Positions 36,829 to 45,912 of a DNA stretch of 64,000 bases are shown in pieces (position 1 is the stretch's first letter; the number at the start of each line of letters is the position of its first letter). Under the pieces are notes generated by a model that was not told where the DNA came from, did not search any database, and worked only from the letters and a program-made list of their open reading frames with translations. The stretch spans positions 372,001 to 436,000 of the forward strand of contig NZ_ABLD01000001.1 in the NCBI RefSeq assembly GCF_000172415.1, written 5' to 3'. The position numbers and the translations under genes are program-made. Origin of the DNA: Paraburkholderia graminis C4D1M. GTDB taxonomy: Bacteria > Pseudomonadota > Gammaproteobacteria > Burkholderiales > Burkholderiaceae.

Positions 36829-37710
36829 ATGGATCGGTTTGACGAATTGAACGCATTTTTTGCCGTCGTGGAGGCAAGCGGCTTTTCCGCAGCCGCGCGA
36901 AGGATTGGCGAGTCGCAGTCCGCCATCAGTAAGGCCGTGAACGCGCTGGAAAAGCGCCTCGGCGTGGCGCTGCTCCGTCGCAGTACGCGCAAGGTGACGC
37001 TGACCGATCAGGGGCGGCTGTACTACGACCGCATGCGTCCACTGGTGGACGAGATCCAGGTCGCGGATAGCGAGCTGACCAGCACCACGCTCGAGGTTTC
37101 GGGCCTCATCAGGATCGCGGCGCCGTCGACGTTCGGTCGCCTGCACGTGCTTCCACTGATTCCCGGATTGCTGGCGCGACATCCTGGCTTGCGGATCGAT
37201 ATGGTGCTGTCGGACGCCGTGCGGGATATGGTGGAAGACAGGATCGATCTTGCGATTCGCGTGAGTCCCGTTGAAGAGCCCGATTCGGTGGTGCGTCGTG
37301 TGGCTGCCACCTCACTCGTGTGCGCCGGATCGCGCCGTTATTTCGAGCAGCACGGTGTACCTCGTACTCCTGCCGATCTCGCGGATCACAACTGTCTGGT
37401 CTATCGCGAGATGACGGACTGGCCGTTCGCCGGGCCGCAGGGGCCGTTCAATTTGCCGGTGCGGGGCAATCTGTCGTCCAATAGCGTGGAGACGATTCTT
37501 GCGGGCGTGCTGGCCGGCGTCGGCATCGGCATGTTTCACCGCGCTTCGCTGGTCGGCGAGTTCCAGCAATCGGACATCGTCACCGTACTGGATGATTTCG
37601 TGCAGCAGCCAAGGGAGGTCAGCTTGATCTGGCCCAAGCGACGGTTTGTGCCGACCCGCGTGCGCAGTGCGACGGATTTTCTGGCCGGTGCGCTCGCGGA
37701 GCGGATCTAG
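36829..37710 (+). CDS. LysR family transcriptional regulator
   Basis: The ATG at 36829 gives 293 residues; GGAG lies 8 bp upstream. The helix-turn-helix spans residues ~1-60 (FFAVVEASGFSAAARRIGESQSAISKAVNALEKRLG). The effector domain (CrgA-like PBP2 type) runs from ~90 to 290. It is divergent from the SRPBCC/SDR set and most likely its regulator. Confidence 0.9.
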   Translation: MDRFDELNAFFAVVEASGFSAAARRIGESQSAISKAVNALEKRLGVALLRRSTRKVTLTDQGRLYYDRMRPLVDEIQVADSELTSTTLEVSGLIRIAAPSTFGRLHVLPLIPGLLARHPGLRIDMVLSDAVRDMVEDRIDLAIRVSPVEEPDSVVRRVAATSLVCAGSRRYFEQHGVPRTPADLADHNCLVYREMTDWPFAGPQGPFNLPVRGNLSSNSVETILAGVLAGVGIGMFHRASLVGEFQQSDIVTVLDDFVQQPREVSLIWPKRRFVPTRVRSATDFLAGALAERI

Positions 37711-37786
37711 CTCCAGGACGGTTTGCCTGCAAGCTGGCCGCATGCCGCCACGCTGTTCCAGGGCTGCGCTTACTCATCCCCACGGA

Positions 37787-39232
37787 TCAGGGTTGGCGTT
37801 TGCCGCGGCCACCAGCGAGTTTGCCAGCCGGCTTGGCTGAATTCGCAACTGGTTTGCTGGCGGCTTTGCTGCGCGGCTTTTGCACGCTGAATGGACTACC
37901 GCTGGACAACCTTGTGGCTTTATCCGCGGCCACTGCGCGCTGCGCCGCAGGCTTGCGTTTGTTTTCGCCAATTTGCGGGCGCGGCTTTTTGCTGGTCAGT
38001 TGGCTGGCGCCCGGCGCAGCCTGTGGCGCTTTGGGCTTCTTGGGCTTTTTGGGTTTCTTGATGGTCTCGCCCATCGCACTGGTTTGCGGCACGCGGTGTT
38101 CGGCTTCAAAACCCGGCTCCTCTTCACGGCGCAGCGTTTGCCGGATCAGCGCTTCAATCGCGGCCAGTTGCGGCGCTTCGTCGGCACACACAAGGGACAC
38201 CGCTACGCCGCTGGCGCCAGCGCGGCCGGTACGGCCAATGCGGTGCACATAGTCTTGCGCCACGATCGGCAGATCAACGTTGATCACCAGCGGCAGGTCG
38301 TCGATATCCAGCCCGCGCGCAGCCACATCGGTGGCGACCAGCATATTGACTTCGCCCGTCTTGAAGCGCTCGAGCGCACGCATGCGCGCGGGTTGCGGTT
38401 TGTCGCCGTGGATGGTGTCGACCGCATAGCCCGCTTCATCCAGCATGGCCGCCAGGTAATCCACGCCATTGCGGGTCTTGACGAACACCAGCGCGTGCTC
38501 CCAGTTGTTCTGAGCCACAAGGTGCATGAAGAGATCAGGCTTGTTCCTTTTATCCACCGGCACCACCCACTGCCTGATTTTGCTGGCCGTGGCATTGGGC
38601 GGGCTGACGCTGATGTCGACGGGGCCACGCAGAATGCCCGCCGCCAGGGCGCGGATATCATCCGTAAACGTGGCGGAGAACAGCAACGTCTGGCGCTCTG
38701 CGGGCAACGCAGCGAACACAGCGTTGAGCTCGCGCGCAAAGCCCAGATCCAGCATGCGGTCGGCTTCATCCAGTACCAGCGTTTGTACCTGATCGAACTG
38801 CACTGCGTTCTGGCGATTGAGATCGAGCAAACGGCCCGGCGTGGCAACGAGCACGTCGACGCCTTTGCGCAACTTCATCATCTGCGGGTTGACGCTCACA
38901 CCGCCGTAGGCGGCCAGAAATCGTAAATCGAGGCCTTTACCGTAATCGATAAAGCTTTGCAGCACTTGTTCAGCCAGTTCACGGGTGGGCACCAGCACCA
39001 GAACACGCGCGCGGTTGCTCGACACCGCCGGGCCCTGTTGCCCCAGCCGTTGCAACAGCGGCAGCGCAAAACCCGCCGTTTTTCCAGTACCGGTTTGTGC
39101 CGCAGCCATGACGTCCTTGCCACTGAGCACAGCAGGAATCGCCTTGGCCTGCACCGGCGTAGGTGTCTGGTAATTGAGGTCCCGCATGTTACGCAGCAAG
39201 GGATCGATCAGGCCAAGCGACGCAAAAGACAT
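37787..39232 (-). CDS. rhlE: DEAD-box RNA helicase RhlE
   Basis: The 481-residue protein has a complete helicase core: Q motif (YQTPTPVQAKAI), motif I AQTGTGKT, PTRELAEQ, TPGRLLD, motif II DEAD (LVLDEADRMLD), SAT (LLFSATF), motif V DVAARGLD and motif VI HRIGRTGRAG. Residues ~385-481 form a Lys/Pro/Ala-rich basic tail typical of RhlE. It unwinds RNA in ribosome assembly and RNA turnover. Third-codon-position GC is less extreme than in the flanking hmf and rpf genes, and the gene sits between unrelated material, so acquisition or relocation is possible. Confidence 0.92.
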   Translation of the reverse strand: MSFASLGLIDPLLRNMRDLNYQTPTPVQAKAIPAVLSGKDVMAAAQTGTGKTAGFALPLLQRLGQQGPAVSSNRARVLVLVPTRELAEQVLQSFIDYGKGLDLRFLAAYGGVSVNPQMMKLRKGVDVLVATPGRLLDLNRQNAVQFDQVQTLVLDEADRMLDLGFARELNAVFAALPAERQTLLFSATFTDDIRALAAGILRGPVDISVSPPNATASKIRQWVVPVDKRNKPDLFMHLVAQNNWEHALVFVKTRNGVDYLAAMLDEAGYAVDTIHGDKPQPARMRALERFKTGEVNMLVATDVAARGLDIDDLPLVINVDLPIVAQDYVHRIGRTGRAGASGVAVSLVCADEAPQLAAIEALIRQTLRREEEPGFEAEHRVPQTSAMGETIKKPKKPKKPKAPQAAPGASQLTSKKPRPQIGENKRKPAAQRAVAADKATRLSSGSPFSVQKPRSKAASKPVANSAKPAGKLAGGRGKRQP

Positions 39233-39302
39233 TGGCGTATTCCTGTCTAAAACCGCAGATTCTAGCGGTTACCGCCTGATTGCGCCGCGCTGGCAAGCTG
39301 TA

Positions 39303-39451
39303 CTACGAGACACCGTTGAGCAGTATTGCCGCCAGCGGCAGCGCAAATTGCATCAACAGCAAAGGCGCCACTGGCCGCAACCAGGCACATCCCGCCAGGA
39401 TGAAGGAAGGGCGGCTCGGTGCGAAAGTGAATAGGTCGGCCAATAGCCCGG
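39303..39451 (-). other. possible tail fragment of a membrane protein
   Basis: Between the TpsA-like pseudogene and rhlE, the minus strand encodes about 48 codons ending in a hydrophobic stretch (WLRPVAPLLLMQFALPLAAIL, near the stop at 39303-39305). It resembles the last membrane segment of an inner-membrane protein. No start or upstream domain is present. The call is tentative. Confidence 0.25.
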
Positions 39452-41867
39452 TTAATGGCCCGGTTGCCAGCGCAGGACAGGGTGACTCGCGCCGGCCGGC
39501 ATGACCCACGCGCCGGTCGGTCCGAAGTCCCAGCCGACGAAGCTTGCCGGATCGCTCATCTGCGCGGTGGTGAGGCCGTTGGATGCCGGCAGTTGCGGGC
39601 CGGTTCCGGCGCTGACGCTGCGGGTCGTCGTCTGTTTGTCCCAGTAGACGTTGGCGGAGATCCCCGCGTTGGGGTCCGGGTGGTTGTACGCCGCGATGCC
39701 GCCGAAGCTGGTGGGCGTATCCGGCGGCGCGCAGCAATAACCTTGCACCAGCCCGGCCGCAAACGACTGCTCGATTGTGCCGGCGTTCTCATAGACGAGG
39801 CCGCCGGTGCTCAGACTGCCATATGAGGTGCCCGTTGCATACGACTGGGAGATGCTACCGCCGTTGAAGCCTGCCAGCGCTCCGGCCACGCCGTGATTGC
39901 CCGCACTCGCAACGCCGGTTGCATAGGATTGCAGAATTGTCCCTTCATTGAGGCCGACCAGTCCGCCGAGCAAACCGGCCGACCCGACGAACGCGCTGCT
40001 CCACGAGCGCTCGATCAGGCCGTCGTTGCGTCCCACCAGTCCACCGCTCGTCGCACCTTCGAACGATGCGGTGCCGCGCGTCCCGCTCGTATAGGCGTAC
40101 GTGATCGTGCCCTGGTTCAGGCCGGCCAGAATGCCGAAAGCGATTCCCGCTGGAAAATAGACATACGTGCTGAGCTTCGCATTCGTCATCCCCACATTGC
40201 GCACGACTCCCGTCGGCCCGATCACACCGAACAGTCCCAGCCCCGGCACCGGCGAACCTTGTTCGCGCTGTGAAAACCTGTCTATAACGTGGCCCATGCC
40301 GTCGAATTGTCCGGAGAAGGGAGTGGTGGCATTGCCGAGCGAAGAGAAAGCGAATGAGGTATCGGTCGCACTGGCGTCGAGATCTTTGCCCACCGCATAG
40401 TTGCCCGCGAGGTCGAGCGAGACGTTCTGCAGGTCGGTCAACGAATTGACCAGCTTATAGCCGGTCACCTGCGTGACGAGACCGCTATACGGAGCCGCTG
40501 TCCATGCGGCGTTTGCGAGGTTTATCCCCGGCGGTATAGCTGCCGTTCATGTCGTAGAGCGCGCGGACGATGCCCGTACTCTTCGACCAGTCGATCGTGC
40601 CGTTGTTGATGACGCTGCCGCCGTTGTCGATGCCCGATGCGTCGGCGCGCAAGGTCAGATTGCCTGCGCCGTCGTTCGCGAGGGTGGTACTCGTCGCTAT
40701 GGAGACGTCGTGGTAGGCGGCAAGCGTGAGAGAAGCGGGACCGTGCCAGCGCACGCTCGATGCGACACCCAGGTCGCCCGTCGCGCCGTTGGCACCCGTC
40801 GCGGTGATATCGACAGAGGTGCCCGAGTTCAGGCTGCGCCGCAACGCATGCGCAGCGGCGCCGTCGATTGTGAAAGCAGGCGTCGAGAGATTCCACTGGC
40901 GTGCATGCACCACCGCGTGCCCGCCCAATTCCAGTTGCGCCGCTTGCATGTCGACCGTTCCGCCGCTGCCGTCGGCGTTGCTTGCGGCGATCTTGCCGAA
41001 CTGCCCGACACGGCCGCTGTCGGCGACGAGCCACACATGGCCGTCGCGGCTCGCGGTGCCCGTCGCGCGGATACGCGTGCCTCTTCCCGCCAACGCATAC
41101 ACATTGCCGTCGGCGGCCTGCAGACTGATCTGAGCGGCGGTTATCCGCCCCTTGTTGGAGACCGTGCCCTGACTGCCTGTCTGCACGAACACCTGCTTGC
41201 TGCCGGCCGAATCCTGCAGCAGCACCTGCTCGCCCGTGGCCAGCTCCGCCGTGCCGTTGAGCGCTGCGACCGTGCCGGCGTTGACGACGTCGTGTCGCGC
41301 AATCAGGAATATGTCGCCGCCGCTCGAACTGATCTTGCCGAGATTGATCACGGATGCGTTCGAGGTGCCCGACAGCGTGAGCGATCCGCTGCCCTGCATG
41401 AACGCGTCGTTGCAGATGTCCAGCGTCGACGCAACGAAACGTCCGCCGGTCGTAATAACGCCCGATGGTCCGACGACGATTCCCTGCGGATTGATCAAAT
41501 AGACGCTGCCCGTCGCACCGAGCCTGCCGAGGATGGCAGAGGGTGAACCACCCGTCACCCGGTTCAGCGTCGCGCCGGAGCCGTTATCGAACGTGACGCT
41601 GTTGGTTTTGCCGATCGAAAAGCTGTTCCAGTCGATCACCCCGCGCGTTGAACCTGGCTGCGTGATCAGGAGGCCGTTGCCCTGGCTTGCGATCGCGCCG
41701 GTGCCGGCCACATATGTGCCGCCTTGTGGAAGGCCGCCCGCCGCGAGCGCCACAGGTGTCAGGGACAGCCCACTCAGCGAAATGCCGATGGCCAGCAGGA
41801 AGGCTGCGTTTGAATGTTGACGCCGCAGTGTGCGTCGCGCAGGCCGAGCAAGTTTTGGATGTGACAT
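39452..41867 (-). pseudogene. TpsA-like secreted protein, second copy, broken by a +1 frameshift
   Basis: From the ATG at 41867 (AAGGGGGG upstream) the protein has a signal peptide ending near SLTPVALAAG and a TPS domain with the same hallmark segments as the copy at 12253 (DWNSFSIGKTN, NRVTGGSPS, LINPQGIVVG, TTGGRFVAST). The frame shifts at the CCCC run at 40526-40529. With one C fewer it would continue AGINLANAAW..., exactly paralleling the intact copy's LANSAWVAPDYSGLVTQITGYKL. The second half (39452-40468) is open and carries the GLUG-type repeats and the same C-terminal module. As sequenced the product stops after 460 residues. A sequencing error or a recent mutation are both possible. 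Confidence 0.85.
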
Positions 41868-42318
41868 ACACCCCCCTTCTCCGCGTACGAGCGGAAGGGC
41901 TGCAGATGACCCGCAGAGCCGAGCGCAAATGCGTTGGTCACAGCGTCTGAAGAATAGCTGCTGGCCCTGTGCATGCCTGCCGATATCTCTGCGTTTTGCG
42001 CCTTATTTGCGCCTTATTGTCGCAAGAGCCAAAGACGCTGATCGAGCGTCGGTGCGGCTCTGCGGGCGAGGCAAAGACGTCTGGAACTATTGCAACGGTG
42101 AGTATCCATGGTCGACCCTGCGCGAAAGCAGCCGACAACCAAAGATTCAAAACAGCTTCCATTTTTCGAGGCCTAACGCGCGGCAGTCCCGCGGCGTTTC
42201 CGAGTCTATTGCTCAATTTTTGCGGTCTATTGTGCAGGGACAAGTGACAATGCACGCGCCGCGCAGCCTACGAGATTCCGGGTTGATTTGTTGAACGGTT
42301 AGTCATAATATCGGTTGC
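41868..42318. other. intergenic region between the TpsA-like pseudogene and the TetR gene
   Basis: No gene is seen. A perfect 11-bp tandem duplication (ttgcgccttat twice) lies at 41996-42017. The TetR-type operator at 42291-42305 is listed separately. The remainder presumably carries the divergent promoters. Confidence 0.5.
42291..42305. promoter_or_regulatory. TetR-type operator upstream of its own gene
   Basis: TTGAACGGTTAGTCA lies 13 bp before the TetR start codon. It matches TTGAACGATCAGTCA at 42975-42989 in 13 of 15 positions, including both ends, and has the imperfect dyad TGA(a/c)-N6-(a/g)TCA usual for TetR sites. Confidence 0.65.
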
Positions 42319-42957
42319 ATGAAGCCAACCGGTCAACCCCATTCCTCGCCGAAGAAGGCGGGGCCTATCGGCTCGCGCGGCCGGCCACGCGAGTTCGACA
42401 CGCACGCCGTGCTCGCCAGCGCAAGCCAGGTGTTCTGGAACCACGGCTATCACGCCACCTCCATCGACGACCTTTGCAAAGCCACCGGTCTGCAGCGGGG
42501 CAGTCTGTACGGCGTATTCGGCGACAAGCACGGCATCATGCTCGCCGCGCTCGATCATTACGCCGAGGGCTCGGTGGCGCGTCTCGCCGAGCGGCTGAAC
42601 GCGCCGGTGCCGCCGGAAGAGGCGCTGCGCAATGCATTGCTGCATTACGCGCGGGTCGCGTGCGGGTTGTCCGGCGAGCGGAGCTGCTTCATCACCAACA
42701 CCACGCTCGAAATGCAGCCCGGCGACGACGAGTTGCGCAGCCGCGTCGCCGCCATTCAGCGCCGCATGGCTACGTTGCTGGCGGCATCGGTGATCCGCGG
42801 TCAGGCAAGCGGCGCATTCAATTCCACGCTCGACGAAAAAGCCGTCGGCGATTTCCTGCTGTGCGTCATGCAGGGTCTGCGCGTGCTGGGCCGCGTCGCC
42901 CATAAGGAAGACGCGCTGACCGGTATCGTCGATGTCGCGATGCGAGCCCTCGTCTAA
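42319..42957 (+). CDS. TetR/AcrR family transcriptional regulator
   Basis: The 212-residue protein has the TetR helix-turn-helix at residues ~25-75 (GRPREFDTHAVLASASQVFWNHGYHATSIDDLCKATGLQRGSLYGVFGDK). The C-terminal ligand domain contains the SCFITNTTLEM segment seen in regulators of the QacR/NemR-like type. It lies 31 bp upstream of a DHA2 efflux pump on the same strand. Both genes have the same operator, so autorepression and co-repression of the pump are expected. Confidence 0.9.
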   Translation: MKPTGQPHSSPKKAGPIGSRGRPREFDTHAVLASASQVFWNHGYHATSIDDLCKATGLQRGSLYGVFGDKHGIMLAALDHYAEGSVARLAERLNAPVPPEEALRNALLHYARVACGLSGERSCFITNTTLEMQPGDDELRSRVAAIQRRMATLLAASVIRGQASGAFNSTLDEKAVGDFLLCVMQGLRVLGRVAHKEDALTGIVDVAMRALV

Positions 42958-42974
42958 ATTTTTTTGCCGATTTA

Positions 42975-42989
42975 TTGAACGATCAGTCA
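42975..42989. promoter_or_regulatory. TetR-type operator overlapping the pump start codon
   Basis: TTGAACGATCAGTCA ends on the A of the predicted ATG of the efflux gene. Binding here would block both transcription and access to the start. No Shine-Dalgarno site is visible between the operator and the ATG. Confidence 0.6.
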
Positions 42990-44593
42990 TGAAATCTGAG
43001 CCTGTTTCGCCGTCTTCGTCTATCTCGTCCTCTTCGTCCGCTGCGTTGGCCGGCGTGTCACGCGCAGCAGGTTGCAGCGCCTCGCGTGTCGCCGTGTGTC
43101 CCGGCTCGGTTGCGGCGAGCGCCGCGCACGGCGCGCACACCGCGCCTGCGGCCGACCCGCCCGCGCCGCGCTTCGCGCGCCAGGGCCTTGCACTGGCCGT
43201 GCTGTTCGTCGGCGCTTTTCTCGCGCCGCTCGACTACTTCATCGTCAACCTCGCGCTGCCGTCGATTCGCACCGGCCTGAACGCGACCGACGCGCAACTG
43301 CAACTCGTCGTATCCGCCTACGCGTCGGTGTACGCGGTCCTGCTGATTACCGGCGGACGGCTCGGCGATCTGTTCGGCCGGCGCCGCATGTTCATGACGG
43401 GCATGGCCGCCTTCGTGATCGCGTCGGCGCTGTGCGGTTTCGCGACGAGCGGCCACATGCTGGTGATCTCGCGCATCGTCCAGGGCATGGCCGCGGCGAT
43501 CATGGCGCCGCAAGTGCTCGCCACGATCCGCGCCGTCGTGCCGCTGCATCAGCAAACGCGCGTGATGAGTTTTTACGGCTTCGTATTCGGCCTCTCGTCG
43601 ATCGTCGGGCAGCTCGGCGGCGGCGCGCTGATTACGTATCACCCATTCGGCCTCGACTGGCGAATCATCTTCCTGATCAATATTCCGATCGGTGTCGCGG
43701 CGTTTTTCGGCACCTGGAAGTTCGTGCCCGAGAACCAGCCGGCCACGCGCACCGGCCTCGACATGAAGGGCGTCGCGCTGCTTTCCGCGGTGTTGCTGCT
43801 CGTGATCTATCCGATGACGCACGGCCGCGATGCCGGCTGGCCCGCATGGACCTTCGCGATGTTCGCTCTCGCGGTGCCGGCGTTCGCGCTCTTCGTCGCC
43901 ACCGAAAAGCGCGTGGAGCGCGGCGGCGGGCATCCGCTCGTCGATCTGCAATTGTTCCGCAACCGCGCGTTCGCGCTTGGCCTCGTGCTCGCGTTTCTGT
44001 TCTATTGCAACAGCGCGTTTTTCCTGACCTACGGCATCTATCTGCAAACCGGCCTTCACTGGACGCCGCTCGCGTCCGGTATCGCCATCATGCCGTTCGC
44101 GATCGGCTTCGTGATCGGGCCGCTGACTTCGCCGGCGGTCGTGAAGCGCATCGGCGGGCATGTGCTCACGCTGGGCTTTTCGATGATGACGCTAGGCTTC
44201 ACGATAACCGGCTGGGCCGCAAGCGAAGCCGCCGCGCCGGACCTCGCGTTCTACGCGGGTCTCGTGTGCGCGGGCGTCGGTCATGGTTTGCTGCTACCGT
44301 CGATCATGCGCATCGTGCTGCTCGAAGTCGCACCCGAAAAAGCGGGGCTTGCGTCGGGCGTGGTTTCATCGACCTTGCAGATCGGCTCGGCGTTCGGCAC
44401 CGCAGCGATCAGCGGCGCATTCTTCGGCGCACTCGGCGGGAGCGGCGCAGGTTCGACGCCGGCCGCGTACGCCCACGCGTTCCAGTTGAGCCTGGCCATT
44501 AACGCGGTGCTGATGTTTGTTTGCATCGGCTTGAGCGTGCTGCTCGTGCGCCATCAGCAGCTCGTGTTGCGGCGCTCGGCGCGCACGCTTTGA
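42989..44593 (+). CDS. DHA2-type (EmrB/QacA-like) MFS efflux transporter
   Basis: The ATG at 42989 gives 534 residues with 14 predicted membrane helices. A ~65-residue Ser/Ala-rich hydrophilic N-terminal tail precedes the first helix (LALAVLFVGAFLAPLDYFIVNLALPSI). Motif A is GGRLGDLFGRRRMF, and the WRIIFLINIPIGVAAF segment is typical of the family. It probably exports drugs or other toxic compounds by proton antiport under control of the upstream TetR protein. The true start is uncertain: the operator overlaps this ATG, and a downstream GTG within the Ser-rich tail is possible. Confidence 0.85.
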   Translation: MKSEPVSPSSSISSSSSAALAGVSRAAGCSASRVAVCPGSVAASAAHGAHTAPAADPPAPRFARQGLALAVLFVGAFLAPLDYFIVNLALPSIRTGLNATDAQLQLVVSAYASVYAVLLITGGRLGDLFGRRRMFMTGMAAFVIASALCGFATSGHMLVISRIVQGMAAAIMAPQVLATIRAVVPLHQQTRVMSFYGFVFGLSSIVGQLGGGALITYHPFGLDWRIIFLINIPIGVAAFFGTWKFVPENQPATRTGLDMKGVALLSAVLLLVIYPMTHGRDAGWPAWTFAMFALAVPAFALFVATEKRVERGGGHPLVDLQLFRNRAFALGLVLAFLFYCNSAFFLTYGIYLQTGLHWTPLASGIAIMPFAIGFVIGPLTSPAVVKRIGGHVLTLGFSMMTLGFTITGWAASEAAAPDLAFYAGLVCAGVGHGLLLPSIMRIVLLEVAPEKAGLASGVVSSTLQIGSAFGTAAISGAFFGALGGSGAGSTPAAYAHAFQLSLAINAVLMFVCIGLSVLLVRHQQLVLRRSARTL

Positions 44594-45088
44594 AAACGAC
44601 GCGCCAGGTAATCGATTTCATCGCTATAACATCGCGAAAATTATTAAGCTGTTTCACACGGTTTTCATTTTTAATTGCAGCGCATTTACCGATGAGCGAG
44701 TCATTCATAGGTAATTGAGAATCGCTGGCAAATAGCATCATGTCGTTATCCGCGCCGAAATCTGTTTCACTTATGAAGCATTTTTGGCCATGCAGTTTCT
44801 ACCCGCACCACGGCCCGTGGCAGTAATTCTTGCGGTCTGTGCGCTCCCGCACACGGCTGTCCGCGGGCCTTGCGGGGAGCGCCTCCGGTTTAACCCGCAA
44901 TTGCAGTGCGTCATAATGTCTTTATCGCCGCTATGAAATCGCTTTCAATAAAAAGCGCTTGCCGTCTTTAATTTCGATTGTTAATCTGAACGCGCTTTAG
45001 AGGTGTTCTTCAGTCGGTCCTGAACAAGTCGGACCGATGCCTGGCGCAATCATTCAAATACTGCCAACGGTTCCGTAGAGGATTGAAA
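44594..45088. other. AT-richer intergenic region
   Basis: No coding frame is supported in these 495 bp. A perfect 7-bp inverted repeat (TCGGTCC / GGACCGA, 10-nt spacer) lies at 45014-45037, 52 bp before the YodC-like start, and could be an operator or a 5'-UTR hairpin. The lower GC is typical of promoter regions in this genome. Confidence 0.45.
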
Positions 45089-45358
45089 ATGCTAACCGCT
45101 ACCATTGACGCACTTGCCGCGCCGCCCGCCTGCTTCACCGCCGGCGACGTCGTCACGTTGAAAGACGGAGGCCCGCGCATGACTGTCACGTATGCGGGAC
45201 CGGTGGCGCTCAATCCTGGCGAGTGGCTGATCTGCGAATGGTTCGACGACCACGGCGAACTGCGCCGCGAAATGTTTTCGCCTTCCAGCGTGCGCGCCGA
45301 GCCGCGCTGCATTCCGGCCGGCTCCGTGCAGTGGAATCGGATCGGCCGCGCGGCGTAA
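45089..45358 (+). CDS. YodC family protein (DUF2158)
   Basis: AGAGGA 6 bp upstream supports the ATG at 45089. The 89-residue protein matches the small YodC/DUF2158 family: FTAGDVVTLKDGGPRMTV (residues ~17-34), then ICEWFDDHGELRREMFSPSSV. Family members are about 60-90 residues; function is unknown. It converges on a superinfection-immunity-like gene 34 bp away. Confidence 0.85.
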   Translation: MLTATIDALAAPPACFTAGDVVTLKDGGPRMTVTYAGPVALNPGEWLICEWFDDHGELRREMFSPSSVRAEPRCIPAGSVQWNRIGRAA

Positions 45359-45392
45359 GGCCGTCGTCTGTGAGCGCACGGCTGCGCGCTTG

Positions 45393-45704
45393 TTATCTGT
45401 CGGGATGATCGCGCGCCGTGTCGCGTCTTTGCACGCGTAGCAGCAGCGCCGACGAAAACGCGCGCATCCGCACCAGCTTCCGTTTTTCCACCACCTCGCC
45501 CGCGAGATCCTTCGGCGGGTTCGGCTGCAACGCCCAGTAGAGCGCGAGCAGCCAGCCAAGCACCGTCCAGCCCATGCACGCGTTGAACAGCGCGAGCGTC
45601 AGCACGTCGACGCGCTTGCGGCGGTCGGCCAGAATCGCCGGCAGGAAATACAGCGCCAGCGCGATCACCACGGCGATGATCTGAATGGCAACACGCTCAT
45701 TCAT
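45393..45704 (-). CDS. superinfection immunity family membrane protein
   Basis: From the ATG at 45704 the 103-residue protein has two membrane helices (residues ~6-25, IIAVVIALALYFLPAILA, and ~40-60, FNACMGWTVLGWLLALYWAL) with the YFLPAI and GWT(x)LGW motifs of the Imm_superinfect family (PF14373), named after phage T4 Imm. The basic C-terminal tail is unlike the short tails I expect in the family. Members are common in non-prophage contexts, so an antiphage role is possible but unproven. Confidence 0.8.
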   Translation of the reverse strand: MNERVAIQIIAVVIALALYFLPAILADRRKRVDVLTLALFNACMGWTVLGWLLALYWALQPNPPKDLAGEVVEKRKLVRMRAFSSALLLRVQRRDTARDHPDR

Positions 45705-45912
45705 ATGCCGCCTCCCCGAAACGCGACCTGCGTGTCTTACGCGACGTAGGCACCTCACATCGATTGTCGCGCGATTGTTTGCCACGTGCAGCTTCGTTGA
45801 AAGGCTTCCGCGCGTGCAGCACTGCACCGATAAGCGACGAACCCTTCAGCACATTCGCCATCAGGACTATCATGTTCGTTTCGAGTGAACGAAACCGTTA
45901 CGGACCGCGACC

